Source: Aliivibrio sp. (GTDB lineage: Bacteria; Pseudomonadota; Gammaproteobacteria; Enterobacterales; Vibrionaceae). From it: a stretch of 64,000 nucleotides of DNA. The notes below the pieces were generated by a model, which was not told the DNA's origin, ran no database searches, and saw nothing but the letters and a program-made list of their open reading frames with translations. The stretch is from contig JAESQY010000090.1 in NCBI GenBank assembly GCA_016764915.1, positions 1-64,000 on the forward strand. The letters run 5' to 3'. Each line of letters begins with the position of its first letter. Within the stretch, counting starts at the first letter, position 1. A program made the position numbers and the translations under genes. Shown one piece after another: positions 16,239-26,626 of this stretch.

Positions 16239-16428
16239 AGTCGGACTGCTAATACCTATTTCATAATGTAGTGGGATGATAAACCAAGCTCACCTAAGAA
16301 GTAAGAACCCTGATCGAATAATCCTAACTATGACTGCAAAATTTGAAATAGGTTGCACTAATTTAATGAAATTGTTCCATTAATGAACGATGTGCGCTCA
16401 TCGTCCATTTTTAAAAGCGGTAAAGTGG

Positions 16429-18096
16429 TTAGGCTGCAACCAATAACTCTTTTGCATTGGCTAAGGTTGAATCGGTAATTTCACTGCCACCTAACAGACG
16501 CGCTAGCTCATTAATACGTTGGTTTTGATCTAAGTTGTGCATTTTGGTCTCTGTTTTTCCCGCTTTGGTCTGTTTTGATACAAACAGTTGCTGGTGACCA
16601 CAACCTGCGACTTGCGGGAGGTGGGTAACACACATCACTTGAGTCGAGTTGCCCAAAGTGCGCAGCATTTTTCCGACCACGGCAGCGGTAGGGCCACTGA
16701 TCCCGACATCCACCTCATCAAAAATCAGGCTTGGTGTATCCGCTTTTTGTGCGGTAATTACTTGAATGGCGAGTGAAATACGAGAAAGCTCACCACCAGA
16801 GGCCACTTTGGCGATCGGCTGGATAGGTTGGCCGGGGTTGGTCGACACTTGGAAAATCACCGTGTCGATGCCCAATGACGAGAGATGGTTCTCTGAATCG
16901 GTAATGAAGGTGATCTCGAACTTGGCTCTCTCCATGCTCAGCTCATGCATGCTTTTGGTGATCTTGCTATTGAGCTCTTTGGCATAACGTAATCGACTTT
17001 TACTCAGCTTTTCAGCTTGAGTGATGAAGCTCTGTTTGTGTAGCTGAACCTCATCTGCCCGAATTTGCAACTTCTCTTCTGAGCAATCTAAGCTTTCAAA
17101 TTCTTTAAGTAACTGTTGATGGTGAGCAAATAGCTCTTCAGGAGCGACATTATGTTTTCTGGCCACACTCATTACAGCGGAGTAACGCTCTTCAACAAAC
17201 CTGATCTGCTCTGGATTGACTTCGATTTTATCTAAATAGCATCGCAGTTCGTTGTTGGCCTCTTCGACCTGAATGATGGCGTCATCCAGCATGGTTGGCA
17301 ATGATGCAAGCTCACTATCGATAGACGCAAGCTCTTGTAGGCTAGAACGGGCACTTTGCAGCAGCTGCAGTGCATTAACGTCATCGCTTTCATACAGATT
17401 ATTGATCACTTGCTCACAGGTGCTGGCTAGGTGACCACTGTTAGAGAGGCGTTTATGATCATCTTCTAACTGACTGAACTCATTTTCTGCTAGTGAGAGT
17501 TCAGTCAGCTCTTTAATTTGGTATTGCAGTAGCTGCTTTTGCGCTTCGTTATCTTGGCTGCTCTGGATCAACTGTTGCAAAGCATTGTCAGCTTGACGCC
17601 ACGTCTGATAAGCCAGTTTGGTTTTGTTGAGTAACCCTTGATGGCCCGCATATTGATCCAGCATCGCCAACTGGTATTCAGATTTCATTAGATGGTGATG
17701 TTGATGCTGACCGTGAATGTTGATCAGGCGTTGGCCTAAGGTTTTTAGCTGCGAAGCGGGAACCGGATTGCCGTTGATGTAACCGCGAGAGCGGCCCTCT
17801 TTGGTGATAATGCGGCGTACAATGCACTCGTCACCATCAACCAGCTCATTCTCTTGTAGCCAGCGGGTAGCGTTGAGGTTGTTCTCTAATAGGAATAGGG
17901 CGCTAACATCGGCTTTCTCTTCACCTTGCCGAACCATTGAGGCTTCAGCGCGGTCACCCAGACATAAACCTAGGGCATCAATGGCGATGGATTTACCTGC
18001 GCCAGTTTCGCCAGTGATGGTGGTCATTCCTGAGCTAAGTTCAAGATCTAGTGACTTAACAATGGCAAAGTTATTAACGGTGATATGAGCAAGCAT
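16429..18096 (-). CDS. recN: DNA repair protein RecN
   Basis: A 555-residue SMC-like ATPase that acts in double-strand-break repair. Walker A is GETGAGKS (residues 29-36). The ABC signature region is [16 protein letters not shown] and Walker B is [14 protein letters not shown] long coiled-coil arm lies between. Two LexA boxes lie 80-120 bases upstream, so it is expected to be strongly SOS-induced, as in E. coli. Confidence 0.96.
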   Translation of the reverse strand: MLAHITVNNFAIVKSLDLELSSGMTTITGETGAGKSIAIDALGLCLGDRAEASMVRQGEEKADVSALFLLENNLNATRWLQENELVDGDECIVRRIITKEGRSRGYINGNPVPASQLKTLGQRLINIHGQHQHHHLMKSEYQLAMLDQYAGHQGLLNKTKLAYQTWRQADNALQQLIQSSQDNEAQKQLLQYQIKELTELSLAENEFSQLEDDHKRLSNSGHLASTCEQVINNLYESDDVNALQLLQSARSSLQELASIDSELASLPTMLDDAIIQVEEANNELRCYLDKIEVNPEQIRFVEERYSAVMSVARKHNVAPEELFAHHQQLLKEFESLDCSEEKLQIRADEVQLHKQSFITQAEKLSKSRLRYAKELNSKITKSMHELSMERAKFEITFITDSENHLSSLGIDTVIFQVSTNPGQPIQPIAKVASGGELSRISLAIQVITAQKADTPSLIFDEVDVGISGPTAAVVGKMLRTLGNSTQVMCVTHLPQVAGCGHQQLFVSKQTKAGKTETKMHNLDQNQRINELARLLGGSEITDSTLANAKELLVAA

Positions 18097-18174
18097 GATG
18101 TCATCTCTCTAACTAATATTTATCAGAACACATATTTATCAAAACGATTATTTGTCAAAACCAACAGACAAAAG

Positions 18175-18216
18175 TACTGTATAAAGAAACAGTATATACT
18201 GTTTCTTTATACAGTA
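18175..18216. promoter_or_regulatory. Double LexA (SOS) box upstream of recN
   Basis: Two 20-base boxes, 18175-18194 and 18197-18216, each fit TACTGT-N8-ACAGTA exactly. The second is the exact reverse complement of the first, with TA between them, so the whole is a 42-base perfect palindrome. Its position before recN fits SOS control of that gene. Confidence 0.92.
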
Positions 18217-18240
18217 AAGATCAGAGAGTAAAAATGTGAC

Positions 18241-19125
18241 TTAGAAGAGTTTGCTAGACCAACCCAACTTATTTCTTAATACATGGTAGTAGCTGTAGTT
18301 TTTAGGGTGCACCAATTTGAGCTTACTGGTGCTTTGAAAAACATGGACTTCATCGCCAGGAGAGACGGGCAGTGACACTTGGCCATCACAGCTTATCTCT
18401 TGAGTGCCTCGGTTATCTGGCGAAATGAGCAGTTTAATTCTGCAGTTTCCCTCTACCACCAATGGTCGGCTTGAAAGTGTGTGCGGGAACATTGGCACTA
18501 ATGATAACGCATCTAAGTTAGGAGAGAGAATTGGACCACCGCCAGAGAGTGAGTAGGCTGTCGAACCAGTTGGCGTAGAGACAATCAGGCCATCAGCACG
18601 TAAAGAGAAAGCAAATACGTCGTCTATATAAACTTCAAACTCAATCATTTTGGCCACTTGACCGGGGTGTAATACTGCTTCGTTCAGGGCGGAATTGTGG
18701 CTTTTAACTTGGCCATGGCGGTGAACTTCTGCTTCCAGTAAAAATCGCTCTTCGGTGACGAACTCGCCATTTAATACGGTTTGCAGTGGGCCTTCAAAAT
18801 CATCAGGGTCGAGATCGGTTAAGAAACCCAGGTTGCCACGGTTCACTCCAATCACAGAGATATCAAAACGAGAAAGCACTCTGGCTGCGCCTAACATGTT
18901 GCCATCACCACCAATAACAATGGCCAGATCCGCATGTTCACCAATACTAAGTAGACTGCAAAAACACTCTTCAGGTAGATCGGTAAGCGTCTCGTTGAGT
19001 CTGTCATCGAGAAGCACGGTATAACCTTGAGCGTCTAACCAGTGGTAAATAGTTCTGTGAGTATGTGAAGCATTCGGATCGCGTGGTTTGCCAATAATAG
19101 CAATCACTTTGAAAGTTTTGTTCAT
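18241..19125 (-). CDS. nadK: NAD kinase
   Basis: A 294-residue ATP-dependent NAD kinase, the source of NADP. The GGDGN motif (residues 72-76), the second conserved region [22 protein letters not shown] and the C-terminal ISCDGQ are all present. The MNKTFKV start was chosen: it gives the family length and the preceding 36 codons show no similarity and contain the sigma-32 promoter of grpE on the other strand. It lies upstream of recN on the same strand. Confidence 0.96.
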   Translation of the reverse strand: MNKTFKVIAIIGKPRDPNASHTHRTIYHWLDAQGYTVLLDDRLNETLTDLPEECFCSLLSIGEHADLAIVIGGDGNMLGAARVLSRFDISVIGVNRGNLGFLTDLDPDDFEGPLQTVLNGEFVTEERFLLEAEVHRHGQVKSHNSALNEAVLHPGQVAKMIEFEVYIDDVFAFSLRADGLIVSTPTGSTAYSLSGGGPILSPNLDALSLVPMFPHTLSSRPLVVEGNCRIKLLISPDNRGTQEISCDGQVSLPVSPGDEVHVFQSTSKLKLVHPKNYSYYHVLRNKLGWSSKLF

Positions 19126-19186
19126 ATCCAGAATCCGTAAAAGAGCGTCTGAGAATGATTCTATATTAAATTTTGCGTGATTTATG

Positions 19187-19214
19187 CTTGAATCATCGAT
19201 TTTTGACCCCATAA
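19187..19214 (+). promoter_or_regulatory. Heat-shock (sigma-32) promoter of grpE
   Basis: CTTGAA and CCCCATAA separated by 14 bases match the sigma-32 consensus closely, about 70 bases before the grpE start. Confidence 0.85.
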
Positions 19215-19286
19215 TATGGGCATAGAGATCCACTATACGAAAAATAGGTTCATAGTGGTAATAGATTTGAGTTTTCTGGAGTGATC

Positions 19287-19913
19287 ATGAGCAACGATAA
19301 AGCAACGCCAAATGAAGAAGAGCTACAACAAGAGACCGTCATTGAAGAGATGGACGCTCAAGAAGTTGGTAGTGATGCCGATATCGATTGGAACGATGAA
19401 GACGAATCGACAGCAAAAATTGCCGAGTTAGAAGCGGCACTGATTAAGAGTCAAGCGACGGTAAAAGATCAACAAGATTCAGTGCTTAGAGCAAAAGCTG
19501 ACGTAGAAAACATGCGTCGCCGTAACGAACAAGAGATGGAAAAAGCGCGTAAATTTGCCATCGAACGTTTTGCTGGTGATCTGCTTCCTGTTATGGATAA
19601 TCTTGAGCGCGCAGTACAGAGCGGCGACAAAGAGAACGAAGCGGTTAAGCCGATGTTAGAAGGTGTAGAGTTAACCTTAAAGACATTTATTGATACCCTA
19701 GGTAAATTTAACCTAAAAGAGATTAACCCTGAAGGTGAAGTGTTTAATCCTGAATTACATCAAGCGATGTCAATTCAAGAGAGCACGGATCATGAACCAA
19801 ACACCGTAATGATCGTGATGCAAAAAGGTTACGAGTTGAATGGCCGAGTGCTTCGCCCTGCGATGGTGATGGTTTCAAAAGCCGCTGCAAATAATATCGA
19901 TACTCAAGTGTAA
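19287..19913 (+). CDS. grpE: Nucleotide exchange factor GrpE
   Basis: A 208-residue GrpE. An acidic, disordered N terminus precedes a long coiled coil (~50-110, with [26 protein letters not shown]), then the C-terminal beta domain: [26 protein letters not shown] and [25 protein letters not shown]. It releases ADP from DnaK. An ATG six bases after GTG 19281 and a GGAG site fix the start. The usual downstream partner dnaK is 13.7 kb away because the tad locus lies between them. Confidence 0.96.
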   Translation: MSNDKATPNEEELQQETVIEEMDAQEVGSDADIDWNDEDESTAKIAELEAALIKSQATVKDQQDSVLRAKADVENMRRRNEQEMEKARKFAIERFAGDLLPVMDNLERAVQSGDKENEAVKPMLEGVELTLKTFIDTLGKFNLKEINPEGEVFNPELHQAMSIQESTDHEPNTVMIVMQKGYELNGRVLRPAMVMVSKAAANNIDTQV

Positions 19914-19937
19914 ACTTGCCAGCATTGATAACCATTT

Positions 19938-19970
19938 AAAACCGTAACCAAACTCTTGGTTACGGTTTTT
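19938..19970. terminator. Bidirectional terminator between grpE and tadD
   Basis: AAAACCGTAACCAA / TTGGTTACGGTTTT with a four-base loop and a T run; it serves both converging genes. Confidence 0.85.
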
Positions 19971-19974
19971 TCAT

Positions 19975-20994
19975 TTACTTCCTTTTCTCACGCATCACAG
20001 CCAGTGCTCTGGTCAGATTATCGTTGGCCACTTTGTAATATGAGGGCTTTTTATCGATCGCTTGCTGAAAGTAGGTCACTGCTTCTGCAGGTTTTGAATT
20101 GAGCAGTAAAAAGTAACCTATATTATTGAGCGCCATCGCTTCATCCATCTGCTGCATAAAAATGTTTAACGCTCTGGCATTCATCCCTTGTGCTAAGTAG
20201 ATCAAAGCCATGTTATTGATCGCTTTTTCGTTATCACTGTCCAATTTTAGCGCCCGGCGCGTCAGCTTCTCAGCTTCTCTGTATTTCTTGCTCATATAAT
20301 GCGAGTAACCAAAGCTTATCAAGGTATTCACCGCATCCGGTTTTATATCCAAAGAGCGTTGATATAAGGCTTGAGCCAATTCATGTTTTTGCTTTAAATC
20401 GTAAAGAATACCAAGTCCCAAATAACTGATGTAAGGCGATTGCAGATCGATGTTGAGTGCCGCAATTTCAATCACGGAGAGGTCAGTATCATTAATTGGC
20501 ACTTTTGAATTGTTTAAGCGAATAAGATCGGCATTGATCGCTTTATAGAAGTAGCTTTTTGCTTGAGTTAATTGACCCTGTTTACTGTAGATCACCCCAA
20601 GTTGACTAAACGAGTTGATGTAACTGTCGTCATAGTTGAGTGACTGTTGATACGCTTTTTTCGCCAGAGGTAAATTTTTACGAGCTTGGTGGATTTGGCC
20701 AATGGCATATAAGGTTTTTTCTTGGTGTTCTGCTTCTGGGAAGCCAATGGAACGGATGTATTCATACAATGCCATGTCGAGGTTACTTCGCAATAGCGCG
20801 CTGTCTCCTCGCATGATTGCTTCCTCTTCGCTCATGGGAGGACTATCACCAGAGGATGAACTTACTGGCTTTCCGTCATAGAGTTCATTATTAAAAATAG
20901 CCATTTCAACGCTATTGTCCTCTTGTGAGGTGCAGCCTACAGCCGTTAAGCAAAAGCATAGAAGACAGGTGACTCTAAATGTTATTGGGTTCAT
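19975..20994 (-). CDS. tadD: TadD, TPR lipoprotein of the Tad pilus
   Basis: A 339-residue lipoprotein with lipobox AVGC at about residue 21 and tetratricopeptide repeats from ~70 to the C terminus (KAYQQSLNYDDSYINSFSQLGVIY, LAQALYQRSLDIKPDAVNTLI, EAEKLTRRALKLDSDNEKAIN, EAVTYFQQAIDKKPSYYKV). TadD is needed for Tad pilus assembly and is thought to help the secretin like a pilotin. It is the last gene of the operon, nine bases after tadC. Confidence 0.88.
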   Translation of the reverse strand: MNPITFRVTCLLCFCLTAVGCTSQEDNSVEMAIFNNELYDGKPVSSSSGDSPPMSEEEAIMRGDSALLRSNLDMALYEYIRSIGFPEAEHQEKTLYAIGQIHQARKNLPLAKKAYQQSLNYDDSYINSFSQLGVIYSKQGQLTQAKSYFYKAINADLIRLNNSKVPINDTDLSVIEIAALNIDLQSPYISYLGLGILYDLKQKHELAQALYQRSLDIKPDAVNTLISFGYSHYMSKKYREAEKLTRRALKLDSDNEKAINNMALIYLAQGMNARALNIFMQQMDEAMALNNIGYFLLLNSKPAEAVTYFQQAIDKKPSYYKVANDNLTRALAVMREKRK

Positions 20995-21003
20995 AACAAC
21001 CCC

Positions 21004-21966
21004 TTACTTGATGACGAGGAAACTTTCCATCATATGTAAAATGGCAGGTCCAATCGCAACAATGAAAAAACAGGGCCAAATAAATAGAACTAAAGGAAAG
21101 ATCATTTTGGTTGGGATCTTTGCGGCAACCTCTTCGGCTGCTTGGTTACGTCTGTCTCGATAATCTTCATTATAGTCACGCAGAGTTTTACCGATGCTCG
21201 AACCGATTCGTGACGAGTGCGCTAACATGCTCACTAAGCCTTGAATCTCGATCAAACCAGTACGCAGGATTAATTCAGAAAAAGCATCAGGGGTTTGCAT
21301 GCCCGCTTTAATTTTTGCGCACACGGTATCGAGTTCGTCAGAAAACTCAGGGTGTGAAATGCTGAGTTCTTGAGAGACCCGTATTAGTGCAGCATTGAGC
21401 CCCAAACCTGATTCGGTACACACCAACAGTAGATCCAGAGAGTCAGGAATCGCTTCTCGCATTTTGTGTTGTCTTTCGTTAATGATACGGCTAAGCATAA
21501 AATTAGGAAAAAACATACCAATCCCTAAAGATAATACCATCACACTCACCCCTAAATTACCGGTAAACTCGGAATAGAACAGATAGGCAAAAATACCCAC
21601 TAAAATGCCAACGATGCTGGTGAGAAACTTGATGCCATAAAACAGTGTCAGTGCATTTTGCTGGTGAAAACCAGCGTGCATCAGTTTATGGCGAATACTC
21701 TCTTGCTCTTTAATGTTATTGGGTGATAAAAGAGGTTCCAGAGATTCAAGGGTATTTTCGATTTTCTTTTTGGTGGTTTTTGAGGTTCGAGTATCAGATG
21801 TGATATTTTTTAGCCGTTTTTTCAGTGGTTTTTTTAAGCCCATAGCCATTAACCCGACTGTCATCACAATTAGTATTGTCGACACCAGTATCAGTGATAA
21901 AAAGAACCACTCACGGCTAATGCCGGTGGTAAGAATGCTGTTTAATAGTTCATTGAAGTCAATCAT
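21004..21966 (-). CDS. tadC: TadC inner-membrane platform protein
   Basis: A 320-residue GspF-type membrane protein (T2SSF domain). Hydrophobic segments lie near residues 18-42, 115-150 and 285-312. The cytoplasmic core has ESGLGLNAALIRVSQELSISHPEFSDEL and GSSIGKTLRDYNEDYRDRRNQAAEE, typical of TadC. With TadB it forms the base through which pilin is polymerised. It lies two bases from tadB. Confidence 0.92.
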   Translation of the reverse strand: MIDFNELLNSILTTGISREWFFLSLILVSTILIVMTVGLMAMGLKKPLKKRLKNITSDTRTSKTTKKKIENTLESLEPLLSPNNIKEQESIRHKLMHAGFHQQNALTLFYGIKFLTSIVGILVGIFAYLFYSEFTGNLGVSVMVLSLGIGMFFPNFMLSRIINERQHKMREAIPDSLDLLLVCTESGLGLNAALIRVSQELSISHPEFSDELDTVCAKIKAGMQTPDAFSELILRTGLIEIQGLVSMLAHSSRIGSSIGKTLRDYNEDYRDRRNQAAEEVAAKIPTKMIFPLVLFIWPCFFIVAIGPAILHMMESFLVIK

Positions 21967-21968
21967 GA

Positions 21969-22934
21969 TCAGACTCCTATATTAATGATTTTTTTGATCC
22001 ACACTGCGCCTATTAATAAGCTCACAATGCCGACGCTAACGATTTTTATTCCTAAAGGGTCTGTGTACAGAGGCTCTACATATTCAGGGTGTATAAGGTA
22101 CATCACCGCGAACAGACCAAAGGGAGCAAGCACTAAAATCCAAGCAGACATTCGGCTTTCTGCCGATAAGGTTCTTATTTTTCTAGCAAGCTTAAAGCGA
22201 GATCTTAACACAGTAGAAACATTGGTCAGGTTTTCGGATAAGTTGCCTCCGGTCTCTTTTTGCAGTAACACAGCACTGGAAAACGCCAGCATAGACACGG
22301 TAGGGTTACGGTCTGCCATCTGCAGAATGGCCAGTCTGAGGTCGTAACCGTAGTTGAGTAGGTTGAAGGTGTTGTGGAACTCGGTACTGATAGGATCGGC
22401 CATCTCATAACCCACTTCCCGAAACGATTCGTTTAAGGGCTGTCCCGATTGAAGCACTCTTTTCATGATATCCAATGCCTCGGGAAGCTGCTCTTCAAAA
22501 GCAAACAGTCGGTCGGAGATCTTTTTAGAGAGTATAAAATAGAGCACAAACCAAATCATCACAAAAACAGCGACAGAGATGAGTAGGTTACCAGTGAAGA
22601 ACAGAGCGACAAGAAAACTCGTTAAACTTAGTAGCAAGCTCATGCTTAAGGCAAAATCGAGGGTCATTTTAGAACCAGACAGCTCAATTGAGCTCTTGAG
22701 ATCCGCAAAACATGATATTTTTACCAGTTTTTTCTCAAGCGGTGTTAACCCCTTCAAATAATGCTCTTTGAGAATAGAGCGACTCGCATCGTCATGGTGC
22801 TTTGCATTCCGTAAACGTTTGGTTAACGCTTTGTGTTTGGCTTTGCTACCGGCGGCAGGCAAGATCAGAGCTTGCGAAATAAACAGTACTGAAAAAAACA
22901 GTAAAATAAAAAATAGAGTTAAATCACTGGTCAT
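21969..22934 (-). CDS. tadB: TadB inner-membrane platform protein
   Basis: A 321-residue GspF-type membrane protein paired with TadC. An N-terminal transmembrane helix, a pair of helices near residues 90-130 and a C-terminal helical region (~265-315) flank the cytoplasmic T2SSF domain with RVLQSGQPLNESFREVGYEM and KETGGNLSENLTNVSTVLRSR. It sits directly between the ATPase gene and tadC, the usual order. Confidence 0.92.
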   Translation of the reverse strand: MTSDLTLFFILLFFSVLFISQALILPAAGSKAKHKALTKRLRNAKHHDDASRSILKEHYLKGLTPLEKKLVKISCFADLKSSIELSGSKMTLDFALSMSLLLSLTSFLVALFFTGNLLISVAVFVMIWFVLYFILSKKISDRLFAFEEQLPEALDIMKRVLQSGQPLNESFREVGYEMADPISTEFHNTFNLLNYGYDLRLAILQMADRNPTVSMLAFSSAVLLQKETGGNLSENLTNVSTVLRSRFKLARKIRTLSAESRMSAWILVLAPFGLFAVMYLIHPEYVEPLYTDPLGIKIVSVGIVSLLIGAVWIKKIINIGV

Positions 22935-22945
22935 GGGAACCTCTA

Positions 22946-24418
22946 TTAATCTTTAGACAGGGTAAAGAGTTCAAATGGGATATCAATTCCGCGACGTATC
23001 AGCTTTTCATGAAAGCTAGGCACAATACCCGTGGCTGAATAGTGCCCTTGAATATTGCCCTCTCCATCAATGCCGATTCGCTGGAAATTGAAAATTTCGG
23101 ACATGGTAATGATGTCGCCTTCCATGCCGTTTATCTCCTGGATACTTACCATGCGACGCTTACCATCTTCTTGTCGCTCCATCTGAATCACAATGTGAAT
23201 GGCTGAAGCGATTTGAGCGCGTAAATTTTTGGTGGTGATGTTCCATCCCGCCATGGCAAACATATTCTCGATTCGACTCAATGCGTCACGTGGTGTGTTG
23301 GCGTGTATGGTGGTAAGTGAACCATCATGGCCAGTGTTCATTGCGGCTAACATATCAACCGCTTCACTGCCCCTAACTTCGCCAATAACAATTCGGTCTG
23401 GTCTCATTCGCAGTGCATTTTTAACCAGGTCCCTCTGGGTTATTTCACCTTTACCCTCAAGATTCATTGGGCGAGTTTCAAGGCGTATAACATGGGGGTG
23501 TTGCAGCTGCAACTCGGCGGAATCTTCAATGGTGATAATACGTTCATCTTTAGGGATATAATCTGACAAGATGTTCAAGGTGGTGGTCTTTCCTGAACCC
23601 GTACCCCCTGAGATGAGTACATTCAGCTCCCCTTGGATAATAGCGAAAATAAACCTCGCCATATCATCGGAAAGACTATTGATCGAGAGCAGGTTTTCCA
23701 TGTTGAGTTTATCAACGGCAAAGCGACGGATTGACACGGAAGGACCATCGATAGCTAAAGGCGGGATAATGGCATTTACCCTTGATCCATCAGCCAATCT
23801 TGCATCCACCATTGGGGAGGATTCATCGATACGGCGACCGACGTTACTCACAATTCGATCGATGATATTTCTTAAGTGGCGGTCATCAAGAAAGGTTTGC
23901 GGCGCTTCTTCTAACTTACCAAAACGTTCAATGTAGATCTGTTTAGGTCCATTCACCAAAATGTCAGAGATAGTTTTATCAGAGAGCAATGGCTCTAAGG
24001 GGCCTAAGCCAAACACTTCATCTTCAATTTGGCTAATGATGCGTTTTCTGGCTTCCGAGCTCAATGGATTCGGGTCATCGTGCATCAATTGAATGATGGC
24101 ACTGTGCAGCTCTTTTTGCGCTGACTCTTCATCGAGGGTAGTGAGTAGACCCAAATCTAAGGTTTCTAAAAGTTTACGATGAAAATAGTGCTTGGTCTCT
24201 TGCTCGTTTGCGAGATGTTTTTTCGACTCAGATTGGGTCCGTATGTGTGAGTCATTTTCTCTTACTTCTCTCACGGGCTCTCTTGTAGGAGCGGGCTCTT
24301 CATATTCAGCTTGCTTTGGATCATCAGTCAACGGCTCTGTGTACGAACCTGAGCTATTTTCCGATTTCTCCGCTTTTTTTTCAAATTCAGGATTAATATT
24401 GTTTCTTTTAAAAAACAT
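22946..24418 (-). CDS. tadA: TadA, Flp pilus motor ATPase
   Basis: A 490-residue secretion ATPase of the CpaF/GspE family. After a charged, variable N terminus (~1-100) come the ring domain (GLGPLEPLLSDKTISDILVNG), Walker A GGTGSGKT (271-278), the Asp box RIITIEDSAELQLQ, the Walker B region with RPDRIVIGEVRGSEA, and the His box TTIHANTPRDALSR. It powers polymerisation (and possibly retraction) of the Flp pilus. Confidence 0.96.
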   Translation of the reverse strand: MFFKRNNINPEFEKKAEKSENSSGSYTEPLTDDPKQAEYEEPAPTREPVREVRENDSHIRTQSESKKHLANEQETKHYFHRKLLETLDLGLLTTLDEESAQKELHSAIIQLMHDDPNPLSSEARKRIISQIEDEVFGLGPLEPLLSDKTISDILVNGPKQIYIERFGKLEEAPQTFLDDRHLRNIIDRIVSNVGRRIDESSPMVDARLADGSRVNAIIPPLAIDGPSVSIRRFAVDKLNMENLLSINSLSDDMARFIFAIIQGELNVLISGGTGSGKTTTLNILSDYIPKDERIITIEDSAELQLQHPHVIRLETRPMNLEGKGEITQRDLVKNALRMRPDRIVIGEVRGSEAVDMLAAMNTGHDGSLTTIHANTPRDALSRIENMFAMAGWNITTKNLRAQIASAIHIVIQMERQEDGKRRMVSIQEINGMEGDIITMSEIFNFQRIGIDGEGNIQGHYSATGIVPSFHEKLIRRGIDIPFELFTLSKD

Positions 24419-24445
24419 ACTGGTCCCCTTTTAGGAGTAATAGGA

Positions 24446-25669
24446 CTAAGAGAAAAAGTTCTTTAACCAACCGCGTTTTTCTTTTTTTCTTGGTGCAATA
24501 TGATCAGACAGCGCCGCGAGTGCCTTAGCAACATGGCTGTTTTTACTGACTTCAATGAGCGGCTTCCCAAGATTGGCACTCTCTATCACCACCTTGAAAT
24601 CATTCGGTATGACTCGAATATTGACGTTATTTGGCAGTGCATCCTCAATGTCTTTGAGTTTAATGGACTGGCGCTTATCAAACCGATTGACCAGCACTTC
24701 AATACGCTCCATCGATACGCCATACTCCATCTGCAGATCATGTAAAATGAGATTGGTGTGTTTAAGGGAGACCAAGTTTTGCTGAGTGACCACAAATAGA
24801 TGTGTTGCTGGGGTGATGATATTTTCTGCAAAAGCATCAATCCCTTTGGATAGGTCGATAACCACATAGGGATAATATTGACGCAGAGTGGCGATGAGTT
24901 TGCCTAATAGATTCATTTTTCCTTGGCTTTCATGTCGTTCATTACGCTGAAAACTTAAAATATGGAGTCCAGAGTCATGCTTGGTAACTAACCCGTTCAG
25001 CGCGCTCTCATCTAGGTCGGCCAAACTGTCCAGTACATCTAATAAACTGTATTTAGGAATGATGTTTAGATATTCGGTAATCACTTCATATTGATAATCA
25101 AGATCGAGAATGATCACCTCACCCGGATGAGAATCGGCCAGATCGGTGGCGGTGTTGAGAGCCAGTGTTGTGGCCCCCGCCCCTCCTTTTGAATTAATAA
25201 ATAGACAGAGATCACCATAGTGTTTGTTGGCTAATTTCTCCTCTGCGTTCATTTTCAGAATAGGGTAGAGTTCAGCAATGGTGGCTTGATTGGACAAAAA
25301 ATCTGACGCGCCAATTCGTAGCGCGGTTTTCAACGAGCTGTTGTCATTTTCATTGCCAAAGATGATCAAGGCGGCTTGGTGATTATTATCTTCGGAATCA
25401 AATTTTTGTAGCTTGGACAGTTTTGAGTACCAGTTGTCGCTCGCCTCAACAAACAGTAAATCCGGTATATTGAGCTGTTCCATTACGGTGTTATCTAAAT
25501 GCTCAGAAAATAGGTGTTCAATGGTGATGTTACGGCACTGCGCTAGCTCTGAAATCATATGCTGATGAAACATTTCACTGGAATATACAAGCCACACCGT
25601 TACATTGGTTTTGAGACCTGGCAGTCTATCAATACTACTTTTGGGGATGAGATTGATTAAGTCGCTCAT
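24446..25669 (-). CDS. tadZ: TadZ/CpaE-type localisation ATPase
   Basis: A 407-residue protein with an N-terminal receiver-like domain (~22-135, lacking a convincing phospho-acceptor) and a C-terminal MinD/ParA-type ATPase. The deviant P-loop SKGGAGATT lies near residue 160 and the switch region DLDYQYEV near 193. TadZ places the Tad machine at a cell pole. The order tadZ-tadA-tadB-tadC is standard. Confidence 0.9.
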   Translation of the reverse strand: MSDLINLIPKSSIDRLPGLKTNVTVWLVYSSEMFHQHMISELAQCRNITIEHLFSEHLDNTVMEQLNIPDLLFVEASDNWYSKLSKLQKFDSEDNNHQAALIIFGNENDNSSLKTALRIGASDFLSNQATIAELYPILKMNAEEKLANKHYGDLCLFINSKGGAGATTLALNTATDLADSHPGEVIILDLDYQYEVITEYLNIIPKYSLLDVLDSLADLDESALNGLVTKHDSGLHILSFQRNERHESQGKMNLLGKLIATLRQYYPYVVIDLSKGIDAFAENIITPATHLFVVTQQNLVSLKHTNLILHDLQMEYGVSMERIEVLVNRFDKRQSIKLKDIEDALPNNVNIRVIPNDFKVVIESANLGKPLIEVSKNSHVAKALAALSDHIAPRKKEKRGWLKNFFS

Positions 25670-25678
25670 CTTCTCCTC

Positions 25679-26185
25679 CTAGCAATTGGTGATTGAGTTG
25701 GGGTTGGTTGGGGTCGGCCGAAGAACACCAAGACTTTCGGCTGGGATAATGGTTTGAAACTGAGGAACGAAGTCGGTTAAGTTTAGCGTGATAAATGGGA
25801 TCAGCAGCTGATAGGAAAAATTGTCAATTCGAGCGCTGACAAAGCGAATTTTGGCAAAGTTGTCATTGGTCGTTAGATCGCCACTGACCACGGAACCATT
25901 GGCGTCTAAATACTCAATAATGAGATGCTCAGGCAGAAAGCCTTTTGGTGCAATAGCGGTGATAGCGTTAAGGGCTGGGATGTCACTTTGATCGCTAACA
26001 TAACAGACAGCCGCTAAACGAGATCCCCGACGAGTCATTTCACTGAGTGACTGCATCGAATACATAATGCGGGCCATCTCCATGATGCCGATGAGCAAAA
26101 AGAGTAAAAATGTGGCGACCAAGGTGAACTCCACCAGAGCAATGCCTTTCTGTTCTGCTCTGCGTTTTATAAGGATATGCTTCAT
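25679..26185 (-). CDS. tadF: TadE/TadF-like minor pseudopilin
   Basis: A 168-residue protein with a TadE-like N terminus: a short basic leader ending KG, then IALVEFTLVATFLLFLLIGIMEMARIMYSM, with Glu at position +5 after the putative cleavage site. It contains few cysteines (VCYV, end TNC). Its start overlaps the tadE stop by four bases. TadE and TadF are pseudopilins processed by TadV. The TadF assignment rests on position. Confidence 0.75.
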   Translation of the reverse strand: MKHILIKRRAEQKGIALVEFTLVATFLLFLLIGIMEMARIMYSMQSLSEMTRRGSRLAAVCYVSDQSDIPALNAITAIAPKGFLPEHLIIEYLDANGSVVSGDLTTNDNFAKIRFVSARIDNFSYQLLIPFITLNLTDFVPQFQTIIPAESLGVLRPTPTNPNSITNC

Positions 26186-26625
26186 GGCGACGTCCTCATT
26201 GCGGTGGATGCACTAAAACCAAAACTGAGTGAATCTCCGCCATAACCGAAAAAAGCAGGCAGTGTGGCAAATACTGGGGTGAAGTTGTATGACGTGGTAA
26301 TAATGACGTAGTTGGTCGGTTGACTAATGACTACATCGCTGGTGGTTAGGTTATTTAACACCTTATTGCCAGAGCCTAATTTGTTGCCATACACCACCAC
26401 ATTTTTAATATCAGCGGGATTCGCAATAGTGTTGGCTGAGTTGGTGCCATAAATATCAACAACAGCAAATCGAGCGCCATTTTGCACCGCTTTAGTTAGT
26501 GTATTTAATTGAATTAACGCTCGGCTTAATTCACTAATACCCACCAACAGTAATAGTAAAATAGGTAGGGTGATGGCCAATTCAATAGCGGCTATTCCTG
26601 ATTGAGAGCGCTTAACGTTATTCAT
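26182..26625 (-). CDS. tadE: TadE-like pseudopilin
   Basis: A 147-residue TadE-family protein. The N terminus RSQSG then IAAIELAITLPILLLLLVGISELSRALIQL shows the pseudopilin cleavage motif with the conserved Glu at +5. The rest is a periplasmic beta-rich domain with RFAVVDIYG. It lies between tadG and tadF with overlaps or one-base gaps. Confidence 0.82.
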   Translation of the reverse strand: MNNVKRSQSGIAAIELAITLPILLLLLVGISELSRALIQLNTLTKAVQNGARFAVVDIYGTNSANTIANPADIKNVVVYGNKLGSGNKVLNNLTTSDVVISQPTNYVIITTSYNFTPVFATLPAFFGYGGDSLSFGFSASTAMRTSP

Positions 26626-26626
26626 A

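Noticed and set aside
16239..16428. Possible small RNA or terminator in the bamE-recN gap
   Set aside because: Only a six-base stem (ACGATG/CATCGT) was found, with no T run on the strand of recN.
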